DNA of 64,000 nt from positions 1-64,000 of the forward strand of contig JAHREW010000032.1 of NCBI GenBank assembly GCA_020883125.1, written 5' to 3'. Shown in pieces: positions 44,596 to 54,500 of the stretch. The stretch is from Microcoleus sp. CAWBG506. GTDB taxonomy: Bacteria; Cyanobacteriota; Cyanobacteriia; Cyanobacteriales; Microcoleaceae. A program made the position numbers and the translations under genes. The notes beneath the pieces were generated by a model, which worked only from the letters and a program-made list of their open reading frames with translations, was not told the origin of the DNA and searched no databases. Each line of letters starts with the position of its first letter. Positions within the stretch are counted from its first letter, which is position 1.

Positions 44596-45753
44596 ATGAA
44601 GTGCAATCTTTGCAGGTCCGATCGGGTAACAGAATTGGGAGATATTGGTCTTAAGCCAGCTTCGGTAACATCGGAACCAGACTTGTGTTCTCTACCAGCC
44701 AAAATCTATTACTGTCAAAACTGCCACCACCTGCAAAAAGCTCATAGCCAGAGAGAAGTTTCATTCATTAACTCTCTTTATCAAAATTATGAAACCTACA
44801 AAGTTTCAAGCGGAAAAGAACAACTTGTTTTTCCCAAAGATAGCCCACCGCGCGCCCGAAGTTATCATGCGATAGAGCAATGTATTTCGTTGTTACCAAA
44901 ATCGGGAAACCTACTCGATATCGGTACGGGGAATGGCGCTATTTTGAAGTCAGCTAGTCAACTTTTGTCGCAATGGCAGTTATTTGCATTTGACTTGGGA
45001 GACAAATCAAAAGAAGAAATTTTAGCAATTCCTGGAGTAGTTGATTTTTTTTCTGAAACATTGGAGAATGTTCCACCAGAAAAATTTAACCTAATTGTTT
45101 TGTGGCATTGTTTGGAGCATATCCCAGAACCCGCTGAATTTCTCACTCTGTTAAGGAAGTACCTGACTGAAGAGGGCTTTTTACTCATACAAGTTCCAGA
45201 TATTCATCGCACTCCCTTTGACTTTGCTGCGATTGATCATTGGTCGCATTTTACAAATTCTGCCTTAATCAAGCTTTGTCAGGAAACGGGCTATCAGATA
45301 GAACTTGATGGCTATGATTGGGTACACAATTGCTTGACTATACTACTGAAGCGCGATGATGGCTCCATCCCCAAACAATCCTTGCCAGATTCAAGTTTTA
45401 CACCCGATGGCTACTTTTACTGGCTCAAACAAACAGTAGAAGAGTTTGAAAGAGCAACCCAGAATCGGAAGTATGCTATTTTTGGTACTGGAATATCAGG
45501 AATTTGGGTATCAAGTCAACTGTCAAATCCGCCAAGTTGTTTCATTGATGAAGACAGCCAAAGAGTGGGCAACAACATTGGCAATATTCCCATTATCAAG
45601 CCTCAAGATATCCCACCTGGCATTGACATTGTAATGCCTTTTACTCATGCTACGGGTAAGAATATCAGCCAAAAAATGCAACAGGAATATTCTACCTGTC
45701 ATTCTAGCAATTTTATTTTGAGTCAACCTTACTTGAAAGGAGATAGCCATTGA
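44596..45753 (+). CDS. Zinc-binding sugar C-methyltransferase-like protein
   Basis: The protein is 385 aa. The N-terminal zinc site has CNLC and CQNC pairs (CNLCRSDR, IYYCQNCHHLQ). The SAM motif is GNLLDIGTGNGAILKSA, with LWHCLEHIPEPAEFL after it. The C-terminal third carries YAIFGTGISGIWVSSQL, a second Rossmann-like domain usual for Methyltransf_13/14 proteins that C-methylate deoxysugar nucleotides (TylC3-like). It overlaps the next SDR gene by four bases. Confidence 0.82.
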   Translation: MKCNLCRSDRVTELGDIGLKPASVTSEPDLCSLPAKIYYCQNCHHLQKAHSQREVSFINSLYQNYETYKVSSGKEQLVFPKDSPPRARSYHAIEQCISLLPKSGNLLDIGTGNGAILKSASQLLSQWQLFAFDLGDKSKEEILAIPGVVDFFSETLENVPPEKFNLIVLWHCLEHIPEPAEFLTLLRKYLTEEGFLLIQVPDIHRTPFDFAAIDHWSHFTNSALIKLCQETGYQIELDGYDWVHNCLTILLKRDDGSIPKQSLPDSSFTPDGYFYWLKQTVEEFERATQNRKYAIFGTGISGIWVSSQLSNPPSCFIDEDSQRVGNNIGNIPIIKPQDIPPGIDIVMPFTHATGKNISQKMQQEYSTCHSSNFILSQPYLKGDSH

Positions 45754-46745
45754 CTACTGCAAAACACTGCTTGGTAACTGGTGCCGCCGGCTTCATCGGC
45801 AGCCACCTATGTGATCGCCTGCTTTCTGCAGGCCACATCGTCACCGGCCTAGATAGCCTGATTGTAGGCCACCTCGCCAACCTAGAACAAGCCAAAACCC
45901 ATAACACATTTACCTTCATCGAGCAAGACGCAGCCACCATCACCCCCTCCACCCTAGAAGGAATTGACTGGGTATTTCACCTAGCAGGGCTGGCCGACTT
46001 AGTACCGTCGATCGAAAATCCCAGCCAATACTACCACTCGAACGTTCAAGGCACTTTTAGCCTGCTAGACGCTTGCCACCACGCCAAGATCCAACGGTTC
46101 CTCTACACAGCATCTTCCACCTGCTACGGCATCCCAGACCAATATCCCACACCCGAAACCTATCCCTGCGCTCCCGAACACCCCTATGGCCTGACCAAAT
46201 ATTTAGGTGAGCAAATGGTGATGCACTGGGCGAAAGTCTACAAACTCCCAGCTATCTCCTTGCGACTGTTTAACGTCTACGGGCCGCGTTCCAGAACCAC
46301 AGGAGCCTACGGTGCAGTCTTCGGCGTCTTCTTAGCTCAAAAATTAGCAGGAAAACCCTTCACCCTTGTCGGAGACGGCACCCAAACCAGAGACTTCACC
46401 TTCGTCAGCGATGTCGTAGAAGCCTTTATCACCGCCGCAGCATCGGATGTAACGGGTGAAATTATCAACATTGGCTCCGGCAATCCTCAAAGTGTCCTCA
46501 CCCTCGTGGAACTATTAGGCGGCCCTATCGTCCACATCCCCAAACGTCCCGGAGAACCAGACTGCACTTGGGGAGACATCACCAAAGCTAAAACTCTCTT
46601 GGGATGGGAACCAAAAGTTCCTTTCCCCGAAGGAGTAGCCCAGATGTTGGCAAACATCAACCTGTGGCAAGAAGCACCAGTCTGGACACCTGATTCAATT
46701 CAGGAAGCCACAAAAGCATGGTTTGACTATTTGGGAAAAACCTAA
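45750..46745 (+). CDS. UDP-glucose 4-epimerase-like extended SDR
   Basis: The protein is 331 aa with a TTG start behind an AAAGGAGA box, overlapping the previous stop. HCLVTGAAGFIGSHLCDRLL is the NAD motif, YTASSTCYGIP and YGLTKYLGEQ give Ser and Y-x-x-x-K. The NVYGPRSRTTGAYGAVFGVF segment is like UDP-GlcNAc/UDP-glucuronate 4-epimerases (WbpP/GalE types). Its codon usage is GC-richer than the flanking genes. Confidence 0.85.
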   Translation: MTTAKHCLVTGAAGFIGSHLCDRLLSAGHIVTGLDSLIVGHLANLEQAKTHNTFTFIEQDAATITPSTLEGIDWVFHLAGLADLVPSIENPSQYYHSNVQGTFSLLDACHHAKIQRFLYTASSTCYGIPDQYPTPETYPCAPEHPYGLTKYLGEQMVMHWAKVYKLPAISLRLFNVYGPRSRTTGAYGAVFGVFLAQKLAGKPFTLVGDGTQTRDFTFVSDVVEAFITAAASDVTGEIINIGSGNPQSVLTLVELLGGPIVHIPKRPGEPDCTWGDITKAKTLLGWEPKVPFPEGVAQMLANINLWQEAPVWTPDSIQEATKAWFDYLGKT

Positions 46746-46749
46746 ACTT

Positions 46750-47226
46750 ATGGTTCAAAACACCGCCGATCGAGTTAATCTTTTAGTTGCAAAAGCATTC
46801 CTTTACCAAGGATCTCGCCTGTTACTGCAACTGCGAGACAACATACCTGAGATTATAGCCCCGAATCATTGGGGACTGTTCGGCGGTACTGTGGAGGAAG
46901 GGGAAACTCCAGCCACAGCCATGAAGCGAGAAATCGAAGAAGAACTCTGCTGGACACCGCCGGAACCAAAATATCTGCTGACTTGGGAAGCACCGGAACG
47001 AGCTTGCACAACCTATATTTTTGGCATTCCATTGACAGTACCGACTAGCCAATTAACTTTAACGGAGGGGCAAGCCTTCCAACTATTTACCTTTGAGGAC
47101 TTGACTAAAGTGCTGCTAGTGCCGAAAATTCCGCGGATGCTGCCGCAAGTTGTGGAGGCGATTGCCTCTGATGAACTAACAGCAGCTTGGCAAGAGTTCA
47201 GGACTAAAAATTTAACATGGGCATGA
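46750..47226 (+). CDS. Nudix hydrolase
   Basis: The protein is 158 aa. The Nudix box is complete: GGTVEEGETPATAMKREIEE followed by EL. These enzymes cleave nucleoside diphosphates linked to another group; in sugar clusters they may act on NDP-sugars. The start is the ATG at 46750, four bases after the previous stop; an in-frame start inside the epimerase gene is not favoured. It is the last gene of the 40-47 kb run. Confidence 0.85.
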   Translation: MVQNTADRVNLLVAKAFLYQGSRLLLQLRDNIPEIIAPNHWGLFGGTVEEGETPATAMKREIEEELCWTPPEPKYLLTWEAPERACTTYIFGIPLTVPTSQLTLTEGQAFQLFTFEDLTKVLLVPKIPRMLPQVVEAIASDELTAAWQEFRTKNLTWA

Positions 47227-47345
47227 TATCAAATCCGTTAGTATCGGAATTAATATAACCCACAGTCAGGACACGGCAGTACCCTTCTTCGTGTCAACTT
47301 AACTTCAAACTCAGTCAGAGATTGTTGTTTAACTATCAAACTTCG

Positions 47346-47444
47346 CTCCCCCCTAGCCCCCCTTAAGAAGGGGGGACAGGAGTCTACTCAAAGTCCCCCT
47401 TCCCCCCTTGGGGGGGGCTAGGGGGGGTGGGGATTTAGGGGGGT
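47346..47444. repeat. G/C-tract inverted repeats in a 404-bp gap
   Basis: CCCCCCTTAAGAAGGGGGGA forms a short hairpin and is followed by CCCCCCTTGGGGGGGG and G-tracts. It resembles the repeats at 4463-4640. The rest of 47227-47630 holds no gene that I can support. Confidence 0.55.
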
Positions 47445-47630
47445 CTAGACTAGGGTAAAAACGAGATTTCTTAAGGGTTTTACTCTTAAGTTGACACCAA
47501 TGGGCTCCTGGAGTGTCCCTACAATTAATCGGGGTAGGGAAACGGCATTGCCGTGTCCTCCGTTATTATCACTGACGGTGCAACCGGAATTGATATGACT
47601 CATCAACTAAAACCAAAGCTGAAAAATTAA

Positions 47631-48290
47631 ATGCAAACCTTTCCCTCACAACTCCCCTTTGCCACCGATTACTTCCGCCAACTTGCAAATTTAAGCGAAA
47701 ACTTTGAAGCGACAGACAAAAAATCTCAGCCTCTTTCCTTTGCCGAAGCAATTAGTCAAGCCGCAGCTTTGGTATCTCAACAAAGCCAACAGCAAAAAAA
47801 AGTAATTTTTATTGGCAATGGCGGCAGTGCAGCCGTAGCCAGTCACCAGGCGATAGATTACTGGCGAAATGGAGGCTTTCCGGCGATCGCCTTCAATGAC
47901 GGTGCTCTCCTGACTTGCATCAGCAACGACTTTGGCTACGAACAAGTTTTTAGCAAACCGATCGCCACCTTTGCCCAATCGGGAGATATCGTATTTGCCA
48001 TTAGCAGTTCGGGACAGTCTGCCAACATCTTAGCAGGTGCTCGTCAAGCAGCTCAAATGGGCTGTCACGTCATCACCCTATCAGCTTTTAAGCCAGATAA
48101 CCCCCTGCGTCAATTAGGGGACATAAACTTTTACGTCCCGACAATGGCCTATGGTTTTGCTGAAATTACTCATTTGTGCATCTGTCATTGTATTCTAGAT
48201 GGGTTGATGAAAGGTTCGTTATCAGCAACAGAAATTGAGAGTTGGGTAAATGATGACAGCAAGCTATTTTCAAGCAGCCAACCAACTTAG
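47631..48290 (+). CDS. gmhA: Phosphoheptose isomerase-like SIS protein
   Basis: The protein is 219 aa. It shows the SIS-domain signatures VIFIGNGGSAAVASHQAIDY and IVFAISSSGQSANIL, and a C-terminal helix with HLCICHCILDGLM. GmhA converts sedoheptulose 7-phosphate to heptose 7-phosphate, the first step to NDP-heptose. Together with the genes at 19122 and 20672 it completes the pathway, although ~27 kb away. The 3' end overlaps the next gene by 41 bp. A related SIS isomerase of another sugar is the alternative. Confidence 0.82.
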   Translation: MQTFPSQLPFATDYFRQLANLSENFEATDKKSQPLSFAEAISQAAALVSQQSQQQKKVIFIGNGGSAAVASHQAIDYWRNGGFPAIAFNDGALLTCISNDFGYEQVFSKPIATFAQSGDIVFAISSSGQSANILAGARQAAQMGCHVITLSAFKPDNPLRQLGDINFYVPTMAYGFAEITHLCICHCILDGLMKGSLSATEIESWVNDDSKLFSSSQPT

Positions 48291-50403
48291 GCAGGAAGGC
48301 AAATTAGAAGAGGCGATCGCCTCTTACCGCCAAGCGATCGATCACAACCCCAACTTTTATTTGTCTCACCATAACTTAGGGGAAACATTAGCTAAACTCG
48401 ATCGCTGGGATGAAGCCGTTACTTCCTACGATCGCGCTATTCAACTCAACCCTAATTCGGTTTGGTCTTATTACAATTTAGGGGAAGCCTTAGCAAAACT
48501 GTGTCGGTGGGATGAAGCGATCGCCTCCTACCGTCACGCCATTCAGCTTTCCCCTGATTTTTATAGATTTTACATTAATTTAGGCGAAGCCCTCTGCAAA
48601 CAGGGTCGTCGCCCCGAAGCCGCCACCTTCTACTGTCAAGCTGCGGAATCCTTGGCCCAACACGAGCGGTGGGATGAAGCCGACAATTATTACAGTCAGG
48701 CTATTAAGCTCAATCCATCAGTTAAGGATGACTACCGCAATTTAGCAGAAACCCTGACAAAACAACGACAGTTGGAAGTTGCGATCGCTAAAACAAGTAA
48801 ATCCATTGCAAACGCTCCCGATAGTGCAGAAAGCTACTTTGAATTAGGCAAGCTATTAGCACAACAAAATCGACGAATAGAGGCAATTGAAAGTTATAAA
48901 AAAGCGATCGCCCTCAACTTTAACTTAGAAGAAGCACATATCAACCTTGTCAACTTATTGATAGAGCAAGCTGAAATAGATGAGGCTAAACAGAAGCAAA
49001 ATAAACCCTCTTTAGAACAAGAGGCACTTTTAAACCTCGGAAATTTACTGATACAGCAAGGTAAATTAGAAGAAGCAATTGAAATTTACAAAAGAGCTAT
49101 CGACAAATGGCCAGACTGGGCTGATTGTTATATTAAACTAGCAGAAGCTCATGCCAAAATAAGCTGGAATTTGTGGGATTTGGGCAAATTAAATGAATCA
49201 ATCAGTTCTATGCAACAAGCAATTGATATATATAATTCTCAGATGAGAACCCATCCCCTAAGTAATTTAGGTATCCGGTTTATAACGCCGGAGTATTTCA
49301 CCCACTGGCCCTGGTTACAAGCAATAGGTCAACTAGCTTGCACTATAGACATTTATATCAAAATGGGTATTATTGGCTGGCGGCCCCAACACCAAACAAT
49401 TATTTTAGCACCTTCCGAACAAGTCATCAACCCCTGTTTAGTCAATTACTGGCGTCGCTATCTATACATAATAACCGACAATTCCCTCATCGTTCGCCTG
49501 CTTCCAATGGCAAAAAAACTGCGCTGTTTAGAATACACTCTATTTTACATCAAATTGTCCGACAAAAAGATGGTAGATACGTCTTATGCCGTGCCTTTAG
49601 TTCAGAAGCAGTGGGAAGCCGAGAAACAACCGCCTCTGCTGAGTTTATCACCATTGGATTACGAGCGTGGCTGGTGCAGCCTACAAGACCTTGGCATACC
49701 TAAAAATTCGTGGTTTATCTGTCTTCACGTTCGAGAAAATGGCTTCCACTCAGAGGCAGTAAGTAACTATCGCAATGCTGATATCAACACATACCTTTTA
49801 GCAATTGAGTCAATTGTAGCGCGGGGTGGCTGGGTCATCCGCATGGGCGACCCTACGATGAAACCAATGACACCTATGAGGCAGGTTATTGACTATGCTC
49901 GCACTGATGCAAAAAGTGATTGGATGGATATCTTTTTGTGTGCTTCCTGTCGCTTTTTACTTGGCACTAATTCAGGATTAAGTTATCTTCCCTCTATATT
50001 TGGTGTACCTGGCGTGCTAACCAATATATGGCCAATTTCAGCTAGTCCTTACCAAAGCCAGGATCTATTTATTCCCAAACTTGCCTGGTCTGAAATTGAA
50101 AATCGCTATCTCACCTTTGAAGAAGCACTAGCTCCTAAATTCTTTTTTAATCTTAACAGCAAACTTCTTTACTCGTGGGGCATTAAAGTGGTGGATAATA
50201 CGCCAGAGGAGATTAATGACTTGGTACTGGAAATGCTCGATCGACTAGAGGGTAAAGTGCAATATACAGAAGAAGACGAAATTTTACAGCAGGAGTTCAA
50301 CTCTCTGCCAACACCTTATGGGCAGAGTGCTTTCAATAGCCGGATGGGACGCTCTTTCTTGCAAAAGTATTATAATTTGGGACTGAGGCAAACAGGCACT
50401 TGA
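48250..50403 (+). CDS. TPR protein with TIGR04372-like glycosyltransferase domain
   Basis: The protein is 717 aa. Residues ~1-300 are TPR repeats starting with SYFQAANQLRQEGKLEEAIA, the same opening as other TPR proteins here. Residues ~350-715 are the TIGR04372-type domain: WFICLHVRENGFHSEA, NADINTYLLAIESIVARGGW, VIRMGDPTMKPM, SDWMDIFLCASCRFLLGTNS and ENRYLTFEEALAPKFF. It is a paralogue of the protein at 32366 without the DUF4214 insert. The start lies inside gmhA, supported by conservation of the opening. Confidence 0.8.
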   Translation: MMTASYFQAANQLRQEGKLEEAIASYRQAIDHNPNFYLSHHNLGETLAKLDRWDEAVTSYDRAIQLNPNSVWSYYNLGEALAKLCRWDEAIASYRHAIQLSPDFYRFYINLGEALCKQGRRPEAATFYCQAAESLAQHERWDEADNYYSQAIKLNPSVKDDYRNLAETLTKQRQLEVAIAKTSKSIANAPDSAESYFELGKLLAQQNRRIEAIESYKKAIALNFNLEEAHINLVNLLIEQAEIDEAKQKQNKPSLEQEALLNLGNLLIQQGKLEEAIEIYKRAIDKWPDWADCYIKLAEAHAKISWNLWDLGKLNESISSMQQAIDIYNSQMRTHPLSNLGIRFITPEYFTHWPWLQAIGQLACTIDIYIKMGIIGWRPQHQTIILAPSEQVINPCLVNYWRRYLYIITDNSLIVRLLPMAKKLRCLEYTLFYIKLSDKKMVDTSYAVPLVQKQWEAEKQPPLLSLSPLDYERGWCSLQDLGIPKNSWFICLHVRENGFHSEAVSNYRNADINTYLLAIESIVARGGWVIRMGDPTMKPMTPMRQVIDYARTDAKSDWMDIFLCASCRFLLGTNSGLSYLPSIFGVPGVLTNIWPISASPYQSQDLFIPKLAWSEIENRYLTFEEALAPKFFFNLNSKLLYSWGIKVVDNTPEEINDLVLEMLDRLEGKVQYTEEDEILQQEFNSLPTPYGQSAFNSRMGRSFLQKYYNLGLRQTGT

Positions 50404-50429
50404 TGTCCGATACATCGGGAGTCTGTTGA

Positions 50430-50665
50430 TACCGGTTCTGTGGGAACATCCTGAGAGGGGCTGCGGTCTGGTATGTTCGTGGGTGGTGATGGCTTGAGTT
50501 CCTTGGGGGCGATCGGGCAAAACTTACTCCCAATTGTGGTAGCCTTTTGGGAAATCATTCTCGAAGTGCGTTGTCCTAGGGCGAATGGGGGTTTTAGTAA
50601 TTCGGCTGGGTGGGGTTTCGGGCGATCGTCGAGGAGTTTGAGACAATATGGGGTGAAAATATGGA
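50430..50665 (+). repeat. ~240-bp direct repeat, copy 2 (right edge of glycan island)
   Basis: Matches 16443-16682 throughout. This copy ends in the start of the aspartyl-protease-like gene at 50661 and so probably represents that gene's original promoter region. A shorter, weaker match lies at 59743-59809. Confidence 0.8.
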
Positions 50666-51149
50666 GGCGGAATATGCGACAGCTAAGGAGTGGTATAAGG
50701 CGAATCGCCGAGAGTTGAAGAAATATCGGGGTCAGTGGATCGCTTATACTAACCAAGGTGTGATTAGTGGCGATCGGGATTATGACAAAATGAAGGACGG
50801 GATTCCGGCTGATACACCTAAATTGGGTTATGTGATCGAGCGCATATTTGAAAGCGAATTTGTTGAACCAGTTAGGTTTTATCCGGTCAGGATGAGGTCA
50901 TTAAAATCTCACGATTGGCAGCCAAGATATGAATTGCATCTAAAAGTTCAAAACTCCGAAAGAGTCGAAATGCTGGTTGATTCGGGAGCCGAATTGAGAT
51001 CGATAACCAAGCAGCTTGGTGAAGATTTGGGTTGTAGTAGAACTCCTGGAGAGAGTATCAGTAAAGCAGAGGGAGTTGGCGGCAGCATTGAATATAGCCT
51101 TATCGCTCAGTTCGAGGACCAATATTTTGGGTCTCACGATACTGTTTAA
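50661..51149 (+). pseudogene. Retropepsin-like aspartyl protease gene, disrupted at the 3' end
   Basis: The first ~145 codons align closely with the intact gene at 61288-61896 (EYATAKEWYKANRRELKKY; LVDSGAELRSITKQLGEDLG). The DSGA motif is that of single-domain retropepsin-like proteases. After GGSIEYS, near 51096, similarity stops and the frame runs through antisense IS630 transposase sequence to an accidental stop. The C-terminal ~55 residues (HIFTAPVAWAQT in the intact copy) are missing, including the strand needed for folding, so the product is probably inactive. Confidence 0.75.
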
Positions 51150-51270
51150 GCAATTTTTGGACGAAACTGAGAGCCACACAAAAACGGTTAGCTATTGCTT
51201 TTTGTGAAAGCGGTTCATTATGGTATACATCCATAATTTTTTGTCTAAAATCAAGAGAATAATCTTTCAT
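51100..51270 (-). pseudogene. N-terminal fragment of an IS630-family transposase
   Basis: Reading from the ATG at 51270 gives MKDYSLDFRQKIMDVYHNEP then SQKAIANRFCVALSFVQKLL and IGPRTER before a stop. This is the helix-turn-helix head of IS630/Tc1-type transposases. The DDE catalytic part is absent because the sequence joins the aspartyl-protease gene near 51096. A TA-target IS insertion followed by deletion explains the joint. The window also contains a MITE with TA duplication that this family could have moved. Confidence 0.8.
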
Positions 51271-51309
51271 TTTTAGTAATGTGTGATGCGATAGATCGTT
51301 GATAGTTGT

Positions 51310-51373
51310 GAGTCGATCGCCTGCTATGAGTCGATCGGCTGCTATGAGTCGATCGCCTGCTATGAGTCGATCG
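51310..51373. repeat. 18-bp tandem repeat, 3.5 copies
   Basis: GAGTCGATCGCCTGCTAT repeats at 51310, 51328 and 51346 with one substitution and partially at 51364. It lies between the IS630 fragment and the 3' end of the giant glycosyltransferase gene. Confidence 0.8.
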
Positions 51374-51507
51374 TCGCTTTCACTCTATCGTCGCTTTCAG
51401 CATGACTTTTTTGGGTTCTATATTGTTCAGTTAATTCTTTTCAGTTAGATCATACCTCATCTATCTGAGAAAGGCTATATCTGTAATATCTGATTATGGA
51501 GACTTCT

Positions 51508-54500
51508 TTAGGTCACTCCTGCTGACTTTAGTATATCCTTTAAGGAATCAATATTAAGGATGGCTTCGTCAATATCAAGAAGTTTTACCAGTTGAGCTGA
51601 ATTAAGATATACTTCCGCTATCATAAAATAGTATTCAAGATCGAGATAACAACACATCCAATAGTAATGATAACAAGTTGGTATATTCATGTTACCTAAG
51701 AAAAGTTCTATTACCTTTGTACCAGAATTACAAAATACTAAATTAGTTAAACCGGCACCATGTATACCAATAACAACTTTTGCACCAGCAAACAATGATA
51801 TTTGTTCCGCTACTGACAACAGTTCTGCATCTATAATCACAAAACCAAGTTTTTCTAAAACTTCTATAACTTCATTTTCATTAATAAATTTTCTCTTGCT
51901 TGCTAAACGCCTACTTATATATATTCTCTGTGGTTGTTCAGATGTAAATTTAGAGATTGATGACATTAACCTATTCCTTAAAAAGTTAATGCTACTTCTA
52001 CGGAAGTTGGCATTAGGAGGCGTGACGATCAACCTGTCTGCTCCAATATGAGAATATCCATCAAGTGTATCTATAATTTTACTTGGAGTAACCCCTAAAA
52101 TATCTAGTGTTTCTTTGTGAAAACTAGAATATTCAGTAACAACAATTTTATCTACTTTTGTAAAATCTATTCCCGCTTTTTCCATTAATCCATACTTTGG
52201 TAAATGATCTATCATCCAATGATAATAGTTCATGACGCTAAAGCCAGATATGACAGCTACAGTACCTTCAACGTAGTAAACAGGTGGTGCGTAAACGTTA
52301 CATAGATGAATATTGTTTTTTAGATTCCCTTGAGAAGCATCTAACAACACTTTATTCTCAAAGGTAACTACATAAAAATCTATTGTAGTGAGAAATGTAG
52401 GTGCATTTCTTTCTCCAAACTGCAAGTACCTACCCTTTGGTAAGGTAGCAACAAAATTGTTAGGTAAGTCTTGCTTCGACCAGAATCCATAGCTATTTGG
52501 AAATTCCTTAATTTCTCTAGGTTCTAAGTCCAAGTATTGTACAAATTGATTGGATTTAAAGGAAATAGCCCATTCTTTTGTTGTGTAGTAAGACCCTTTT
52601 AAAAACAAAGAAATACCTTCAATTTGATAATCTATCTGAACTTTAGGTATTTTTATGTTATTTTTTATATCTGCAATATATTTTAATATTGTTATTGCCT
52701 CTTGATATGTAGTGCGATCTCTGTAGCCAACTATATGTTTTAAATAATATTCTGCTTCATCTAACTTATCCTGCTTAATTAGACATTTGGCAAAACCTAA
52801 ACAAGCAACAAAGTTATTGGCTGAAATAAGCAGAGATTTTTCATAATATTCGATTGCTCTATGGATTAGATTTAGCAACAAAAAGCATTCGCCCATTTGA
52901 GCGTAAACCTTTCCATTCCATTCATCATTTGGGGAAATATCCAAGCATTTTTTCAGCAAATCAATAGCGATTTCAGGTTCACTTTTTTGGGCTAAAGCAT
53001 AATTCAAATTAAAGGATATTTCTTGAACTATATCAGTGTTATTATTCGTAAGTTTTAGTGCTTTTTTATAAGCATATACAGCTTCATCCCACTTGTCTCT
53101 GGATAGTAAAAATCTTGCCAAATATACATAGATATTAAAATAGTCTGGTTCTTCTTTAATAAATGCCATAAAAAATTTATTTTTCCAATCAGTTTGTTCG
53201 TCTAACTTGTTTTGCATAGTCAAGCTTTCAGCTTGTTTCTTATATGCTAAGGCTATGTTTGGTTCTTTTAAAAAAGCTTGGTGATATAGTTGGATTGCTT
53301 CGTTAAAAAATCCATTGCTGGAAAAAAAATCTCCTATCTGCCACCAGTCAACTTGATGCCACCATCCATCGGGTAGCTCATCCATCGATTTTATGTTACT
53401 TGTAACCAATAAACAAAACCTAGCGTATATTTCTGTTTCTGTTTGAGGGGATATTGATATTTTTTTGTAGACAGAGATTGCCTCTAGCAAATATTTTGAG
53501 TTGAGTTCAGCAGCTTTGAGGTAAGCAAGAAACGAGCTTTTAATTTGTTCTTGTCTTTGTAAGCTTTTACCTAGATAAATATAGTAATTAGCACCATCAG
53601 TAGTCTCCTCCGGTTGATACAGCCAGATGATTTCTATTAAGTTTACACTGAAGGCGATACCTTTGGCATAAAACCTGATCTCTAAATCTTTAGCATTCAG
53701 CAATTCTATATAAAACTGATAGCTCTGTTGATGAATATCTATATCATCTCTATAGATAACAAACCCTTTTTGGGAGGCGACATCAAATTCTAGTCCAACT
53801 TCTCTATTTTCGTGGTATTGATTCACACTTGTATTTTCAAAATTCAAATTTATCTTGACCTTATATAAGCCATCATGTAAATTAATATAGGGTCCAAAAG
53901 ATACCATTCCGTAATTACCTGCTCTACAGATTAGCTGCCTACCTGTAGATGTTGCAATTATTTCAGCCTGAAATAATATTAATTGCTCAGGATTAATTAT
54001 GATAGTATTTATGGCTGATAGGCGATCTAAAAAGGTACTTTCCTTATTTAAATCTGGAATAATTTCTAGCGCTTTTCGCCATTGAATAATGGCCAATTCT
54101 AAATTATTAACCTTAGCTAACTCGGCGTTTATTTGTTGCCAGACAGATATTTTCTCATCTTCCGATTTGACTTGTTTCATATCTGCTAACATTGGCTCAA
54201 TTGTCGATTCTAAGTTTTTTTTTTCTAATATGTGCGGTGTGCTTTTTTCTGTAGAAGAAACTCGAACGTTCACAGGATACCCAATTTTGCCATACATATC
54301 TCTTTGATTGCTTACCGCTATAAAAATATCGGATCTGGGAATTTCTGACGACTGATTCGGTAAGCATAAGATATCGGGAATCTTTTTACTATTATCTGCT
54401 TCTAGCAACTCTAGGGTTACTGGATTGTAACAGGAATAGCCTAAATTTTGAATGGTATGAAATAAATCATCTGTTTGTTCTTGATTAAAGAATGCAAACC

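Noticed and set aside
50370-50756. 128-codon minus-strand frame matching one at 16412-16612
   Set aside because: The similarity follows the DNA repeat but the reading frame slips between copies, so the conservation is of DNA, not protein.
51310-51373. Possible CRISPR array
   Set aside because: The 18-bp units are directly adjacent with no spacers, and no cas gene is present.
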